A stretch of DNA of 64,000 bases from Streptomyces davaonensis JCM 4913. Its GTDB lineage: Bacteria > Actinomycetota > Actinomycetes > Streptomycetales > Streptomycetaceae. Shown in pieces: positions 18,576 through 26,752 of this stretch; the stretch's first letter is position 1, and every line of letters begins with the position of its first letter. The notes below the pieces were generated by a model that worked only from the letters and a program-made list of their open reading frames with translations, was not told where the DNA came from and ran no database searches. A program made the position numbers and the translations under genes. The stretch lies in NCBI RefSeq assembly GCF_000349325.1, contig NC_020504.1, positions 8,288,326-8,352,325 of the forward strand, given 5' to 3'.

Positions 18576-19460
18576 ATGTTCTCGCTCAGACGTTCCGCGA
18601 CACTCCTCCGCAGACGCTCCGTCACGGCACTCATCGTGCTCGGCGCCGCCCTCGCGCTGACCGTCACCACCGCCCCGGGCGCCTCCGCCGCCCCCGACCC
18701 CACCAAGGGCCGCCCGCAGATCCCGGAGGGCCAGGCCTACATGGGTGCGGGCATCCGTATCCACCAGGGCAACCCCGCCAGTGAGCCCTCGGCGGGCATC
18801 CTGGCCCCGACCGACGGCGTCCAGGGCATCGACGTCTCGCACTGGCAGGGTGCCATCAACTGGACGTCCGTACGCAACGCGGGTATCCAGTTCGCCTGGA
18901 TCAAGGCGACCGAGGGCACCAGCTACAAGGACGACCGGTTCAACACGAACTACACCAACGCCTATTACGCGGGCGTCATCCGGGGCGCGTACCACTTCGC
19001 CCGGCCCAACCTCTCCAGCGGCGCCGTCCAGGCGAACTACTTCGCCTCCAACGGCGGTGCCTGGTCGCGCGACAACCTGACCCTGCCCGGCGTCCTGGAC
19101 ATCGAGCACAACCCCTACGGGGCGAGCTGCTACGGCCTGTCCACGACTCAGATGCGCAGCTGGATCAACGACTTCTACAACACCTACAAGTCACGCACCA
19201 CCCGTGACGTGGTGATCTACACGACCGCGAGCTGGTGGAACACCTGCACCGGCAACTGGACCGGCATGTACTCCAAGAGCCCGCTGTGGGTGGCGCACTG
19301 GACCACCGCGTCGTCCCCGACGATTCCGAGCGGCTTCCCCTACTGGACGGTGTGGCAATACACCAGCACCGGCTCGGTGAGCGGTGTCTCCGGCAACGTG
19401 GACCGGAACAAGTTCAACGGCACCCGCGACCGGCTCGTGGCGCTCGCCAACAACACCTGA
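18576..19460 (+). CDS. Secreted GH25 muramidase (Cellosyl-like lysozyme)
   Basis: 294 residues from the ATG at 18576, which follows AGGAGAG. Signal peptide MFSLRRSATLLRRRSVTALIVLGAALALTVTTAPGASA, then a linker of about 40 residues and one GH25 domain. Catalytic features: Asp86 in GIDVSHWQG, and Asp175/Glu177 in VLDIEHNP; the strand WVAHWTT and IPSGFPYWTVWQYTSTG are also typical. It hydrolyses the beta-1,4 bond of peptidoglycan glycan strands, including O-acetylated ones in the Streptomyces homologue. No cell-wall-binding repeat is attached. The neighbouring gene encodes an amidase, so the pair can attack glycan and peptide link. Confidence 0.93.
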   Translation: MFSLRRSATLLRRRSVTALIVLGAALALTVTTAPGASAAPDPTKGRPQIPEGQAYMGAGIRIHQGNPASEPSAGILAPTDGVQGIDVSHWQGAINWTSVRNAGIQFAWIKATEGTSYKDDRFNTNYTNAYYAGVIRGAYHFARPNLSSGAVQANYFASNGGAWSRDNLTLPGVLDIEHNPYGASCYGLSTTQMRSWINDFYNTYKSRTTRDVVIYTTASWWNTCTGNWTGMYSKSPLWVAHWTTASSPTIPSGFPYWTVWQYTSTGSVSGVSGNVDRNKFNGTRDRLVALANNT

Positions 19461-19590
19461 CGCGCACCGGCTCGTTCACCTTTCGCGACCCCGCTCCCAG
19501 CACGTGATGACGCGGTGGAGCCGTTCCACGTCCTGCGCGGCTCCACCGTGCCCCCCACCTTCCCACCCCCACCTCTTCCGAGGAGTGATC

Positions 19591-20253
19591 GTGAACGCCG
19601 AGAACGCGCTCCGCCGCCGCCTCCTTCTCGCCGCCACGGCCGGCCTCGTCGCCGGCACCGCCCTGCCGGACACCGCCCACTCCGTACCGGCCCAGGGCGC
19701 CGAAGCGCTGGAGCCGGACATCGACTCCACCGCGGCCTGGCGCGCCCGCCCGGCCAGCGGGACGATCAAAACCCTCCAGTACCGGCCGTCCAAGATCGTC
19801 GTGCATCACACGGTGAGCGCCAACACCTCCGACTTCTCCCGAGCCCAGGCGCACGCCCACGCACACTGGGTGCAGGACCTGCACATGGACAAGAACGGCT
19901 GGGTGGACACCGGTTACCACTTCCTGGTCAGCCGGGGCGGCTGGATCACCGAGGGGCGCCACGGCAGCCTGCGCACCCTCACCGGCGGGGCCACCTTCGT
20001 CCAGGGCGCACACACCTCGGGTCAGAACAACCAGGCCATCGGCATCGCCAACGAGGGCTCCTACCACACGGGCGCGGTGCCGCCCACGGCCCAGTGGGAC
20101 GTCCTGGTGCTGCTGTGTGCGTACGTGTGCGCCAAGTACGGCATCCCCGCCGTGCAGATCTACGGTCACAAGGACTTCGGTGACACCCTGTGCCCCGGCG
20201 TCATCCACGACATGCTCCCGCGCCTGCGCGACGAGGTAGCCGACCGCATGTGA
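19591..20253 (+). CDS. Secreted N-acetylmuramoyl-L-alanine amidase (PGRP/Amidase_2)
   Basis: The GTG at 19591 is set by GAGGAG (19580-19584), giving 220 residues. The N-terminus NALRRRLLLAATAGLVAGTALP looks like a Tat signal (RRR-LL). The zinc-amidase motifs are present: KIVVHHTVSAN, GYHFLVSRGGWITEGR, GIANEGSY and YGHKDFGDTLCPG, with the two His and Cys as expected zinc ligands. It cleaves the MurNAc-L-Ala amide bond. It lies 130 bp after the lysozyme gene in the same direction, so co-regulation is likely. Confidence 0.92.
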   Translation: MNAENALRRRLLLAATAGLVAGTALPDTAHSVPAQGAEALEPDIDSTAAWRARPASGTIKTLQYRPSKIVVHHTVSANTSDFSRAQAHAHAHWVQDLHMDKNGWVDTGYHFLVSRGGWITEGRHGSLRTLTGGATFVQGAHTSGQNNQAIGIANEGSYHTGAVPPTAQWDVLVLLCAYVCAKYGIPAVQIYGHKDFGDTLCPGVIHDMLPRLRDEVADRM

Positions 20254-20306
20254 CGGCGGCCCATCGCAGCTCCGGTGAAGGCGGGTGCGGGGGCGTACAG
20301 GGCCGC

Positions 20307-20346
20307 ATGGCGCCGCATGACACCACTTGGTGCCATGCGGCGCCAT
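20307..20346. terminator. 18-bp near-perfect hairpin after the amidase gene
   Basis: The left arm (20307-20324, starting ATGGCGCCGC) pairs with the right arm (20329-20346, ending GCGGCGCCAT) with one mismatch and a 4-base ACTT loop. It is a strong stem 54 bp after the amidase stop, with no U-tract. Its arms share the TGGCGCC and GGTGCCAT words that recur upstream of the ribbon-helix-helix gene, so it could instead belong to that operator array. Confidence 0.55.
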
Positions 20347-20375
20347 CTCGTGCTTCCGGGAGCGGATGGGTGCGC

Positions 20376-20504
20376 GTGGCGCCACAATGGTGAGGGTCGT
20401 TCTTTTCGCATTTCCGCAGGTCAGGGCGGCTTTCCCACGACTGGAGCCGTGCGGGGTGCCATTGAGGCTTGCGGGTGGCGCCACGATGGTGCCATGATGG
20501 CGTC
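20376..20504. promoter_or_regulatory. Clustered palindromes upstream of the HicB-like gene
   Basis: The 10-bp palindrome GTGGCGCCAC occurs at 20376-20385 and 20475-20484, each followed by A/GATGGTG, so a 17-bp unit is repeated 99 bp apart with one difference. The word GGTGCCAT occurs at about 20329, 20454 and 20489, and CCATGA-TGGCG-TCATGG overlaps the start codon. Such dense symmetric sites in front of a ribbon-helix-helix gene suggest autoregulation. Confidence 0.5.
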
Positions 20505-21023
20505 ATGGACCTCACGCCGTATGTCGACTCCCTCCGCCGCGAACTGGCGGTGGCCGCCGAAGCCGGCGGCGACGAAGCCCGCGAGCTGGCCGAGCGGCTC
20601 ACCGCTCCCCTGGAGTCGGCGACCCGACTGACCATGCTCAACGTGCTCTCCGCCGCGATGGACGAGATCACCCGCGAACTCGCCCCCGGCTCGGTCGACG
20701 TACGGCTGCGCGGGCTCGACCCCGACTTCGTGGTGACACCGCCGCCCACCGACAGCGGCCCCATGGAGACGGCCGCCGTGCCCGTCGAACCGCTCAAGGC
20801 GCAGCCGCCCGCCGATGGCGACGAGGGCGGCACCGCCCGCGTCAACCTTCGCCTGCCGGCCCACCTCAAGGCGCGTGCCGAGGAGGCCGCGAGCCGCGAG
20901 GGGCTGTCGGTCAACGCGTGGCTGGTGCGGGCCGTTTCGGCCGCGGTCGACGGCGGCACCCGACCGCCTGCGACGAACCGGACCAGCTCCGTCGGACAGA
21001 GCTTCACGGGCTGGGTCCGCTAG
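20505..21023 (+). CDS. HicB-like ribbon-helix-helix DNA-binding protein
   Basis: 172 residues. The C-terminal part, about 110-148 (ARVNLRLPAHLKARAEEAASREGLSVNAWLVRAVSAAV), is a CopG/HicB-type ribbon-helix-helix domain. The N-terminal helical part (MDLTPYVDSLRRELAVAAEAG...) recurs in Streptomyces proteins annotated as HicB-family antitoxin. No HicA-type toxin gene is adjacent; instead a DUF4097 gene and an ABC exporter follow. It is therefore more likely a local regulator of this cluster than half of a toxin-antitoxin pair. Start ATG at 20505, with no strong ribosome site because the region is filled by palindromes. Confidence 0.8.
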   Translation: MDLTPYVDSLRRELAVAAEAGGDEARELAERLTAPLESATRLTMLNVLSAAMDEITRELAPGSVDVRLRGLDPDFVVTPPPTDSGPMETAAVPVEPLKAQPPADGDEGGTARVNLRLPAHLKARAEEAASREGLSVNAWLVRAVSAAVDGGTRPPATNRTSSVGQSFTGWVR

Positions 21024-21113
21024 CCGCGCCCGCACCGCCCCAAGAACAGCACTCCACCCACACCGCGTCCCACCAGCGGGGACGACACAAGGACTCATGA
21101 GGACGGGACAGCC

Positions 21114-21956
21114 ATGCCTTCTTTCGACACCCCCGAACCGATTTCGGTTACCGCCTACGTGTACGCCGGTTCCATCCGGTTCACCGCAGGAGACCGCCTC
21201 GACACCGTCGTCGAGGTGCGCCCCCGCGCCCCGAAGAAGGACCTGGACGTACGTGCGGCCGACCAGACCGAGGTCGCCTATGCCGGCGGCCTCCTGACCA
21301 TCGCCACGCCCAAGGCCAATCTGCTCGGGCGCGGCGGCACCGTCGACGTGACGGTGGAACTGCCCACGGGCTCGCACATCGACGTGACCAACGCCGCGAC
21401 CAGTGTGCTCGGCGAGGGCCGGCTCGGCGAGGTCCGCGTGAAGAGTTCGGCGGGTGACGTCCGCCTCGACACCACAGGCCCGCTGAAGCTGACCGCGTCG
21501 CACGGCTCGGTCACCGTGGAGCGGGTCGAGGGCGCGGCCGAGATCACCAGCAGCACCGGCAATGTGCGCGTCGGTCTCGTCGACGGCCCCGCCGTCCTGA
21601 AGAACTCGCACGGCGCCACCACCGTCGGTGCCGTGACCGGCGAGCTGCGGGTGAGCGGCGCCCACGGCGGTATCGACATCGCACGCGCCGAGGCGTCGGT
21701 CACCGGCACGGCGACCCACGGCCACCTGCGCGTCGCCGAAGTCGCCCGCGGCGAAGTCCAGTTGGAGACCTCCAACGGGTCCATCGAGATCGGCATCCGC
21801 GAGGGCACCGCCGCCTGGCTCGACGTCAGCTCCACCCGCGGGCAGGTGCGCAACGCGCTCGCCGCGTCCGAGGCCCCGGAGCAGACCGAGGAGACCGTCA
21901 AGGTCCGCGCCCGGACCAACTGGGGCAACATCGACGTCCTGCGCGCCCACGCCTGA
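21114..21956 (+). CDS. DUF4097-family beta-strand repeat protein
   Basis: 280 residues with no signal peptide or membrane segment. From about residue 70 it has a ladder of short beta strands spaced by 18-22 residues (HIDVTNAATSVLGEG, VRVKSSAGDVRLDTTG, LTASHGSVTVERV, ITSSTGNVRVGLV, LKNSHGATTVGAV, VSGAHGGIDIARA, THGHLRVAEV, ETSNGSIEIGI), the beta-helix pattern of DUF4097. The molecular function of the family is not known to me. It sits between the HicB-like gene and the ABC exporter; this order is, from memory, common in Streptomyces, which suggests one functional unit. Confidence 0.85.
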   Translation: MPSFDTPEPISVTAYVYAGSIRFTAGDRLDTVVEVRPRAPKKDLDVRAADQTEVAYAGGLLTIATPKANLLGRGGTVDVTVELPTGSHIDVTNAATSVLGEGRLGEVRVKSSAGDVRLDTTGPLKLTASHGSVTVERVEGAAEITSSTGNVRVGLVDGPAVLKNSHGATTVGAVTGELRVSGAHGGIDIARAEASVTGTATHGHLRVAEVARGEVQLETSNGSIEIGIREGTAAWLDVSSTRGQVRNALAASEAPEQTEETVKVRARTNWGNIDVLRAHA

Positions 21957-22034
21957 GCGGCGGCCCGCCCGACTCGCCCACTCCTCAGTTCCTTCAGTCG
22001 CTTCAGTCCCTTCAGCCCCGAAAGGGAGAGCTCC

Positions 22035-23036
22035 ATGGGTTCTTCTGTCATGCCCACGTCCAGGCGAGGTGGCTATCCGCAGTCGTCCGCCGCCGTCTCC
22101 GCCGTCGGCCTGCGCAAGTCGTACGGCGACAAGACCGTCCTCGACGGCATCGATCTGCGTATCCCTGCCGGGTCCGTGTTCGCGCTGCTCGGGCCGAACG
22201 GCGCCGGCAAGACCACCGCCGTGAAGATCCTGTCCACGCTCATCAGTGCCGACGGCGGTCAGGCCCAGGTCGCGGGCCACGACGTCGCCACGTCACCGGA
22301 CGGGGTGCGTGCCGCGATCGGCGTCACCGGGCAGTTCTCCGCCGTCGACGGGCTGATCACCGGCGAGGAGAACATGCTCCTCATGGCGGACCTGCACCAC
22401 TTGCCGAAGCGCGAGAGGCGGCGGGTCGCCGCCGAGCTGCTGGAGCGCTTCGACCTCACCGAGGCCGCGCAGCAGCCCGCCTCCACCTACTCCGGCGGCA
22501 TGAAGCGCCGCCTCGACATCGCCATGACGCTGGTCGGCAGCCCGCGGATCATCTTCCTCGACGAGCCCACCACCGGTCTCGACCCGCGCTCCCGGCACAA
22601 CATGTGGCAGATCATCCGCGAGCTCGTCTCCGACGGCGTCACGGTCTTCCTCACCACCCAGTACCTGGAGGAGGCCGACGAACTCGCCGACCGCATCGCT
22701 GTGTTGAACGACGGCAGGATCGCGGCCGAGGGAACCGCCGACGAGCTGAAGCGGATGATCCCCGGTGGCCATGTCCGGCTCCGCTTCACGGACCCGGCCG
22801 CCTACCGGAGCGCCGCCTCCGCTCTGCGCGAGACCACCCGGGACGACGAATCGCTCGCCCTCCAGATCCCCAGCGACGGCAGCCAGCGCGAACTGCGCTC
22901 CCTCCTCGACTGGTTGGACGCGGCCGGGGTGGAGGCGGACGAGCTGACCGTGCACACCCCCGACCTCGACGACGTCTTCTTCGCCCTGACCAGCAGCACC
23001 AACCAGCCGAACTCGTCCAAGGAGGCGGCCCGATGA
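22035..23036 (+). CDS. ABC transporter ATP-binding protein, DrrA type
   Basis: 333 residues, ATG at 22035 after AAAGGGAGAG. It contains Walker A GPNGAGKTT, signature YSGGMKRRLDIA, Walker B IIFLDEPTTGLDPRS and the H-loop TTQYLEEADELADR, followed by the C-terminal extension typical of daunorubicin-resistance DrrA proteins (LDAAGVEADELTVHTPDLDDVFFALT). It would power the permease encoded by the next gene, which it overlaps at ATGA. The substrate is unknown; self-resistance or lipid/drug export is usual for the family. Confidence 0.94.
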   Translation: MGSSVMPTSRRGGYPQSSAAVSAVGLRKSYGDKTVLDGIDLRIPAGSVFALLGPNGAGKTTAVKILSTLISADGGQAQVAGHDVATSPDGVRAAIGVTGQFSAVDGLITGEENMLLMADLHHLPKRERRRVAAELLERFDLTEAAQQPASTYSGGMKRRLDIAMTLVGSPRIIFLDEPTTGLDPRSRHNMWQIIRELVSDGVTVFLTTQYLEEADELADRIAVLNDGRIAAEGTADELKRMIPGGHVRLRFTDPAAYRSAASALRETTRDDESLALQIPSDGSQRELRSLLDWLDAAGVEADELTVHTPDLDDVFFALTSSTNQPNSSKEAAR

Positions 23037-23824
23037 GCTCCCTGTCCCTCGCCGTGCGCGACTCGTCCACAATGCTGCGCCGCAACCTGCTGCACGTGCG
23101 CCGCTACCCGTCGCTCACTTTGAACCTGCTGCTGTCGCCGGTCGTCCTGCTGCTGCTCTTCGTCTACATCTTCGGCGATGTGATGGGCGCCGGCCTCAAC
23201 GGCGGCGGGGCGGACCGCTCCGAGTACCTCTCCTACATCCTCCCGGGGATCCTGCTGCTGACCATCGGCGGCACCACGATCGGGACGGCCGTCTCCGTGG
23301 CCATGGACATGGCCGAGGGCATCATCGCCCGCTTCCGTACGATGGCCGTCCACCGCGGGTCGGTGCTCGTCGGTCACGTCGTCGGCAGCGTGTTGCAGTG
23401 CCTGATGAGCGTGGTCCTCGTGGGAGCCGTCGCCGTGGGCATCGGCTTCCGCTCCACGGATGCCACCGCCCTGGAGTGGGTGCTGGCGGTCGGGTTGCTG
23501 ACTCTCGTCTCCCTGGCGCTCACCTGGATCGCGGTCGGGATGGGTCTGGTCAGCCCGAACCCCGAGGGGGCCAGCAACAACGCGCTGCCGCTGATGGTCC
23601 TGCCGCTCATCTCCAGCGCCTTCGTGCCGGTCGACGCGATGCCGGGCTGGTTCCGGCCGGTCGCCGAGTACCAGCCGTTCACCCCGGCCATCGAGACCCT
23701 GCGCGGGCTGCTCCTCGGAACCGAGATCGGCCACAACGGGTGGCTGGCCGTGGCCTGGTGCGTGGCGCTGGCCGTGCTCGGCTACTTCTGGTCCAAGTCG
23801 CTGTTCAACCGCGAGCCGAAGTAG
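23033..23824 (+). CDS. ABC-2 type permease, DrrB type
   Basis: 263 residues starting at the ATG at 23033 inside the ATPase stop (ATGA), with GGAGGCGG upstream. Six hydrophobic segments can be followed, and the family motif YILPGILLLTIGGTTIGTAVSVAMDMAEGIIARFRTMAV is present, as is PLISSAFVPVDAMPGWFRPVAEYQPFTPAIETLRGLL near the C-terminus. It forms the membrane channel of the DrrAB-like exporter. Confidence 0.93.
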   Translation: MSSLSLAVRDSSTMLRRNLLHVRRYPSLTLNLLLSPVVLLLLFVYIFGDVMGAGLNGGGADRSEYLSYILPGILLLTIGGTTIGTAVSVAMDMAEGIIARFRTMAVHRGSVLVGHVVGSVLQCLMSVVLVGAVAVGIGFRSTDATALEWVLAVGLLTLVSLALTWIAVGMGLVSPNPEGASNNALPLMVLPLISSAFVPVDAMPGWFRPVAEYQPFTPAIETLRGLLLGTEIGHNGWLAVAWCVALAVLGYFWSKSLFNREPK

Positions 23825-23917
23825 CGGGGGAAAGACCGGCAGGCTATGGACGCGTGATGCGGTGGGTGTCATGATCACGCTGTTGTCGGGCGTGGGCCCG
23901 GCACGCGGGGAGGATCC

Positions 23918-24232
23918 ATGGAGCTGTACCTCGCCATTCCTCTTGCCGTGGTCGCGCTGCTCGTCGCCGCCTCCGGCGTTGCGGCGCTCACCCACGGCTG
24001 GGTGCTCCCCATGAATCGGCGTCATGTGCGCGCTCCGCGGATCTACGGCTGGGGTCAGCTCGTGGTGGCCTTCGCGCTGTGCTGGCAGCTGGTCTTCGCG
24101 TTGGTGATCGGCCATTCCGACGCTCGGCCGGTGGGAACGCTGATCGGCAGCGTGATTCTCGTGGCCGGCATTCTCGTCATGATGGTGGGTCAGCTCGCCG
24201 GTGGTGGCCACAAGGCCGGCGGCACACGGTAG
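23918..24232 (+). CDS. Small integral membrane protein, unknown function
   Basis: 104 residues from an ATG preceded by GGGGAGGAT. Three hydrophobic segments (about 3-27, 45-65 and 73-93) separated by a basic loop MNRRHVRAPRIYGWGQ. I do not recognise the family. It stands alone, 93 bp after the exporter, and precedes the NfeD gene by 268 bp. Codon use is normal for the region, so it is probably real. Confidence 0.7.
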   Translation: MELYLAIPLAVVALLVAASGVAALTHGWVLPMNRRHVRAPRIYGWGQLVVAFALCWQLVFALVIGHSDARPVGTLIGSVILVAGILVMMVGQLAGGGHKAGGTR

Positions 24233-24500
24233 GTCCGGGCGGACATCGGCTTCGCAGACCGTCATTGCCGCGTAACGCCGGAACGTTGATGGCGTACTGC
24301 ACGGAAGGCCCCTTGGCGTGCACCGCGATCATCAGGAAGACGGGACAGCGCCGCTGCCCGGGACGCCGCGTCCGGGGCTGACAGCGCGATCTCGGCCCGC
24401 TGGAGCGGCTTCGCCCCGAAGAAACCACGGCTGCCGTCTCTCTTCCGCCCAGGCCCGAGCGGTAGCTTGGTGGACAGGGCCCCTGAAGGAGGGCGATTCG

Positions 24501-24938
24501 ATGCCGTGGTTCGTATGGCTGCTCGCCGCCGCGGCACTGGGTGCCGCAGAGTTCTTCACCCTGACGCTGGTCTTCGGGTTGCTGGCGGGCGCCGCGCTGG
24601 TTGCCGCCGTGGTCGCCGGTGTGGGCGTCGGCCTTCTCGGCCAGCTCGTGGCCCTAGGGGTGGCGGCAGCGGCAGGCCTCCTGATCGCTCGTCCCGTCGC
24701 GATGCGGCACATGGCGGAGCAGCCCCTCACGTACGAGGGCAGTGATGCGCTGATCGGCAAGCGAGCGGAGGTCATGCAAGAGGTCACCGCGACCCGCGGC
24801 CTGATCAAGCTGTCCGGCGAGGAGTGGTCCGCCCGCGCCCTGGACGAAACCCTGGTCATCCCGGTCGGAGCGCTGGTGGATGTCATGGAGATCGAAGGCG
24901 CTACGGCCATCGTCTACCCCCGCTCACTCCTTCCGTGA
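24501..24938 (+). CDS. NfeD-like membrane protein
   Basis: 145 residues, ATG at 24501 behind AAGGAGGG. Residues 1-75 hold three or four membrane helices (MPWFVWLLAAAALGAAEFFTLTLVFGLLAGAAL...). Residues about 80-145 form the soluble OB-fold typical of NfeD (LIGKRAEVMQEVTATRGLIKLSGEEWSARALDE...IPVGALVDVMEIEGATAIVYP). The protease half found in long NfeD proteins is absent. The gene lies 28 bp before an SPFH gene, the usual partner, and the two probably form a membrane microdomain complex. Confidence 0.92.
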   Translation: MPWFVWLLAAAALGAAEFFTLTLVFGLLAGAALVAAVVAGVGVGLLGQLVALGVAAAAGLLIARPVAMRHMAEQPLTYEGSDALIGKRAEVMQEVTATRGLIKLSGEEWSARALDETLVIPVGALVDVMEIEGATAIVYPRSLLP

Positions 24939-24966
24939 TCGGCTGATCATCAGTAGTGGAGGCACT

Positions 24967-26076
24967 GTGGATCCGGTTGTCATCCTCGCCCTGGTGGCGG
25001 TCCTCGTCGTCGTCTTCCTGGTGGCCGCCACTGTGCGGATCGTCCCGCAGGCCCGCCGCTACAACATCGAGCGGTTCGGCCGGTATCACCGCACGCTGCA
25101 ACCCGGCCTGAACCTGGTTCTGCCGGTGGCGGACCGCATCAACACCAAACTCGACGTCCGCGAGCAGGTCTATTCGTCCGACCCCAGGCCGGTGATCACC
25201 GAGGACAACCTCGTGGTGAACATCGACACCGTGCTCTACTACCAGATCACCGACCCGCGAGCGGCGGCCTACGAGGTCGCCGACTATCTCCAGGCGATCG
25301 ATCAGCTGACCGTGACCACGCTGCGGAACGTCATCGGAAGCATGGACCTGGAGGAGACGCTCACCTCGCGTGAGGAGATCAACTCCCGGCTCCGCGCCGT
25401 CCTCGACGAGGCCACCGGCAAGTGGGGCATCAGGGTCAACCGCGTCGAGATCAAGGCCATCGATCCGCCGGCCACCATCAAGGAGGCGATGGAGAAGCAG
25501 ATGCGGGCCGAGCGTGACAAGCGCGCGGCCATCCTGCACGCCGAAGGGGAGCGGCAGGCCAAGATCCTCACCGCGGAAGGTACGAGGCAGAAGGACATCC
25601 TGGAGGCCCAAGGCGCGCAACAGGCCATGATCTTGCGGGCGGACGGCGAGGCAAAGGCGGTGGAGCTGGTCTTCCAGGCCGTCCATCGCAACAACGCCGA
25701 CCCGAAGGTCCTCGCCTACAAGTACCTGGAGACGCTCCCGCACTTGGCGAACAGCGACAACAACACGTTCTGGGTGATTCCGGGGGAGCTGACCGAGGCG
25801 GTTCGGACGGTCACCCGTGCGTTCGGGGATCAGTCGGCGGAGGCTCCTGCCCCGACCGCCCGACCTGAGGAAGCGGCCACCCTCGACGCCGACGACACGT
25901 CGGACGAAGGCCGGACTCCGGAACTCGACGCAGGCTGGACGGTTTCGCTCGACGCCGCCACGGCCGCTGACGAGGCCGGCAAGCAGGCCGCCGCCGCGGT
26001 GAGCGACGCGAAGGCGGAGGCCGAGGCCGCGAAGTCGCCCCAGATGCCGCGAGGGGGGCAGAGATCCGGCGGCTGA
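24967..26076 (+). CDS. SPFH/Band 7 (stomatin-like) protein
   Basis: 369 residues from the GTG at 24967, preceded by AGTGGAGG. An N-terminal membrane anchor (VVILALVAVLVVVFLVAATVRIVP) is followed by the SPFH domain (ARRYNIERFGRYHRTLQPGLNLVLPVADRI...; NVIGSMDLEETLTSREEINSRLRAVLDEATGKWGIRVNRVEIKAIDPP) and a charged coiled-coil stretch (EKQMRAERDKRAAILHAEGERQAKILTAEG). The last 70 residues are Ala/Glu/Asp-rich and probably disordered. It forms oligomeric rings at the membrane with the NfeD protein encoded just upstream. Confidence 0.93.
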   Translation: MDPVVILALVAVLVVVFLVAATVRIVPQARRYNIERFGRYHRTLQPGLNLVLPVADRINTKLDVREQVYSSDPRPVITEDNLVVNIDTVLYYQITDPRAAAYEVADYLQAIDQLTVTTLRNVIGSMDLEETLTSREEINSRLRAVLDEATGKWGIRVNRVEIKAIDPPATIKEAMEKQMRAERDKRAAILHAEGERQAKILTAEGTRQKDILEAQGAQQAMILRADGEAKAVELVFQAVHRNNADPKVLAYKYLETLPHLANSDNNTFWVIPGELTEAVRTVTRAFGDQSAEAPAPTARPEEAATLDADDTSDEGRTPELDAGWTVSLDAATAADEAGKQAAAAVSDAKAEAEAAKSPQMPRGGQRSGG

Positions 26077-26079
26077 GCC

Positions 26080-26730
26080 TCAGTTGGGGCCCGACCAGTC
26101 GAAAGTGATGGTCTTGCTGGACTGGCCGGTGCGGTTCCAGGCGAAGCCGAAGGCGTCGGCCTGGTCGGTGATGGCGCGGCCCCAGGTGGCGAGCTGGCCG
26201 GGGCCGGTCTCGCAGCCGGGGAGGTTGGTCGACTGCACGCGGGCGCCGTCCGGAGTGGTCGGGCCGGTGAGGGCCTCCGCGCGGGCCTCGAGCCGCCCGG
26301 GAACACTGGCCCGCCAAGTGGCCAGGTCCTCGTCGATCTCCACCTCGATGGGCGCGAAGTCCATGCCGCGCACCTCGAAGGCCCCCATGGTCACCAGCTG
26401 CTCGGGCCAGCCCGCCTGCCCGCTGAAGATCATCTGGAGGGCCTGCCGCTGCCCGTCGTCGGCCCGCTCGTCGAAGATGAACGCCGCGTACGCGTCCGAG
26501 TGCTCCGCCCAAACGTTGCCGACGAACGAACCGAGCATCACCATGTTCAGGCCGTCGAGCCGGACGTCGCCGTAGCTGCCCTCGCGTATGTGCCACACCA
26601 GGATGCCTTCGCAGTGGCCGGTGGTCGGCGGCTGGGCGAACGAGAAAAGGCACGGGATGCTGCACTTGCACACGTCGAATCAGTCGCCCGCCAAGCGCCA
26701 GGCAGGCACGGTCGCTGCCGCCTGTGTCAT
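26080..26730 (-). pseudogene. DUF1326 protein gene interrupted by an in-frame TGA at codon 17
   Basis: The natural start is the ATG at 26730, which has GAGGAG upstream and reads MTQAAATVPAWRLAGD; then a TGA (complement of 26680-26682) interrupts the frame before FDVCKCSIPCLFSFAQPP. In homologues as I remember them this position is the Trp of GDWFDVC, and TGG to TGA is one transition. The remaining 197 residues look intact (GHCEGILVWHIREGSYGDVRLDGLNMVMLGSFVGNVW...). Reinitiation at the GTG at 26673 would give a protein lacking only the first 19 residues. DUF1326 has a CxCxxxC cluster and unknown function. Its usual partner, DUF2182, lies divergent next door and is also broken. Selenocysteine read-through is a less likely alternative. 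Confidence 0.75.
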
Positions 26731-26752
26731 CGCTCTCACTCCTCACCCAGCC

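Noticed and set aside
20376..20504. Short CRISPR array
   Set aside because: Only two copies of a 17-bp unit 99 bp apart, without regular spacers or cas genes.
20505..21023. HicAB toxin-antitoxin locus
   Set aside because: No HicA-like small dsRNA-binding ORF is adjacent on either side; the neighbours are an amidase and a DUF4097 gene.
26680..26682. Selenocysteine codon in the DUF1326 gene
   Set aside because: The residue replaced is aromatic in remembered homologues, not Cys, and no selenocysteine genes are in the window. One transition from TGG explains it more simply.
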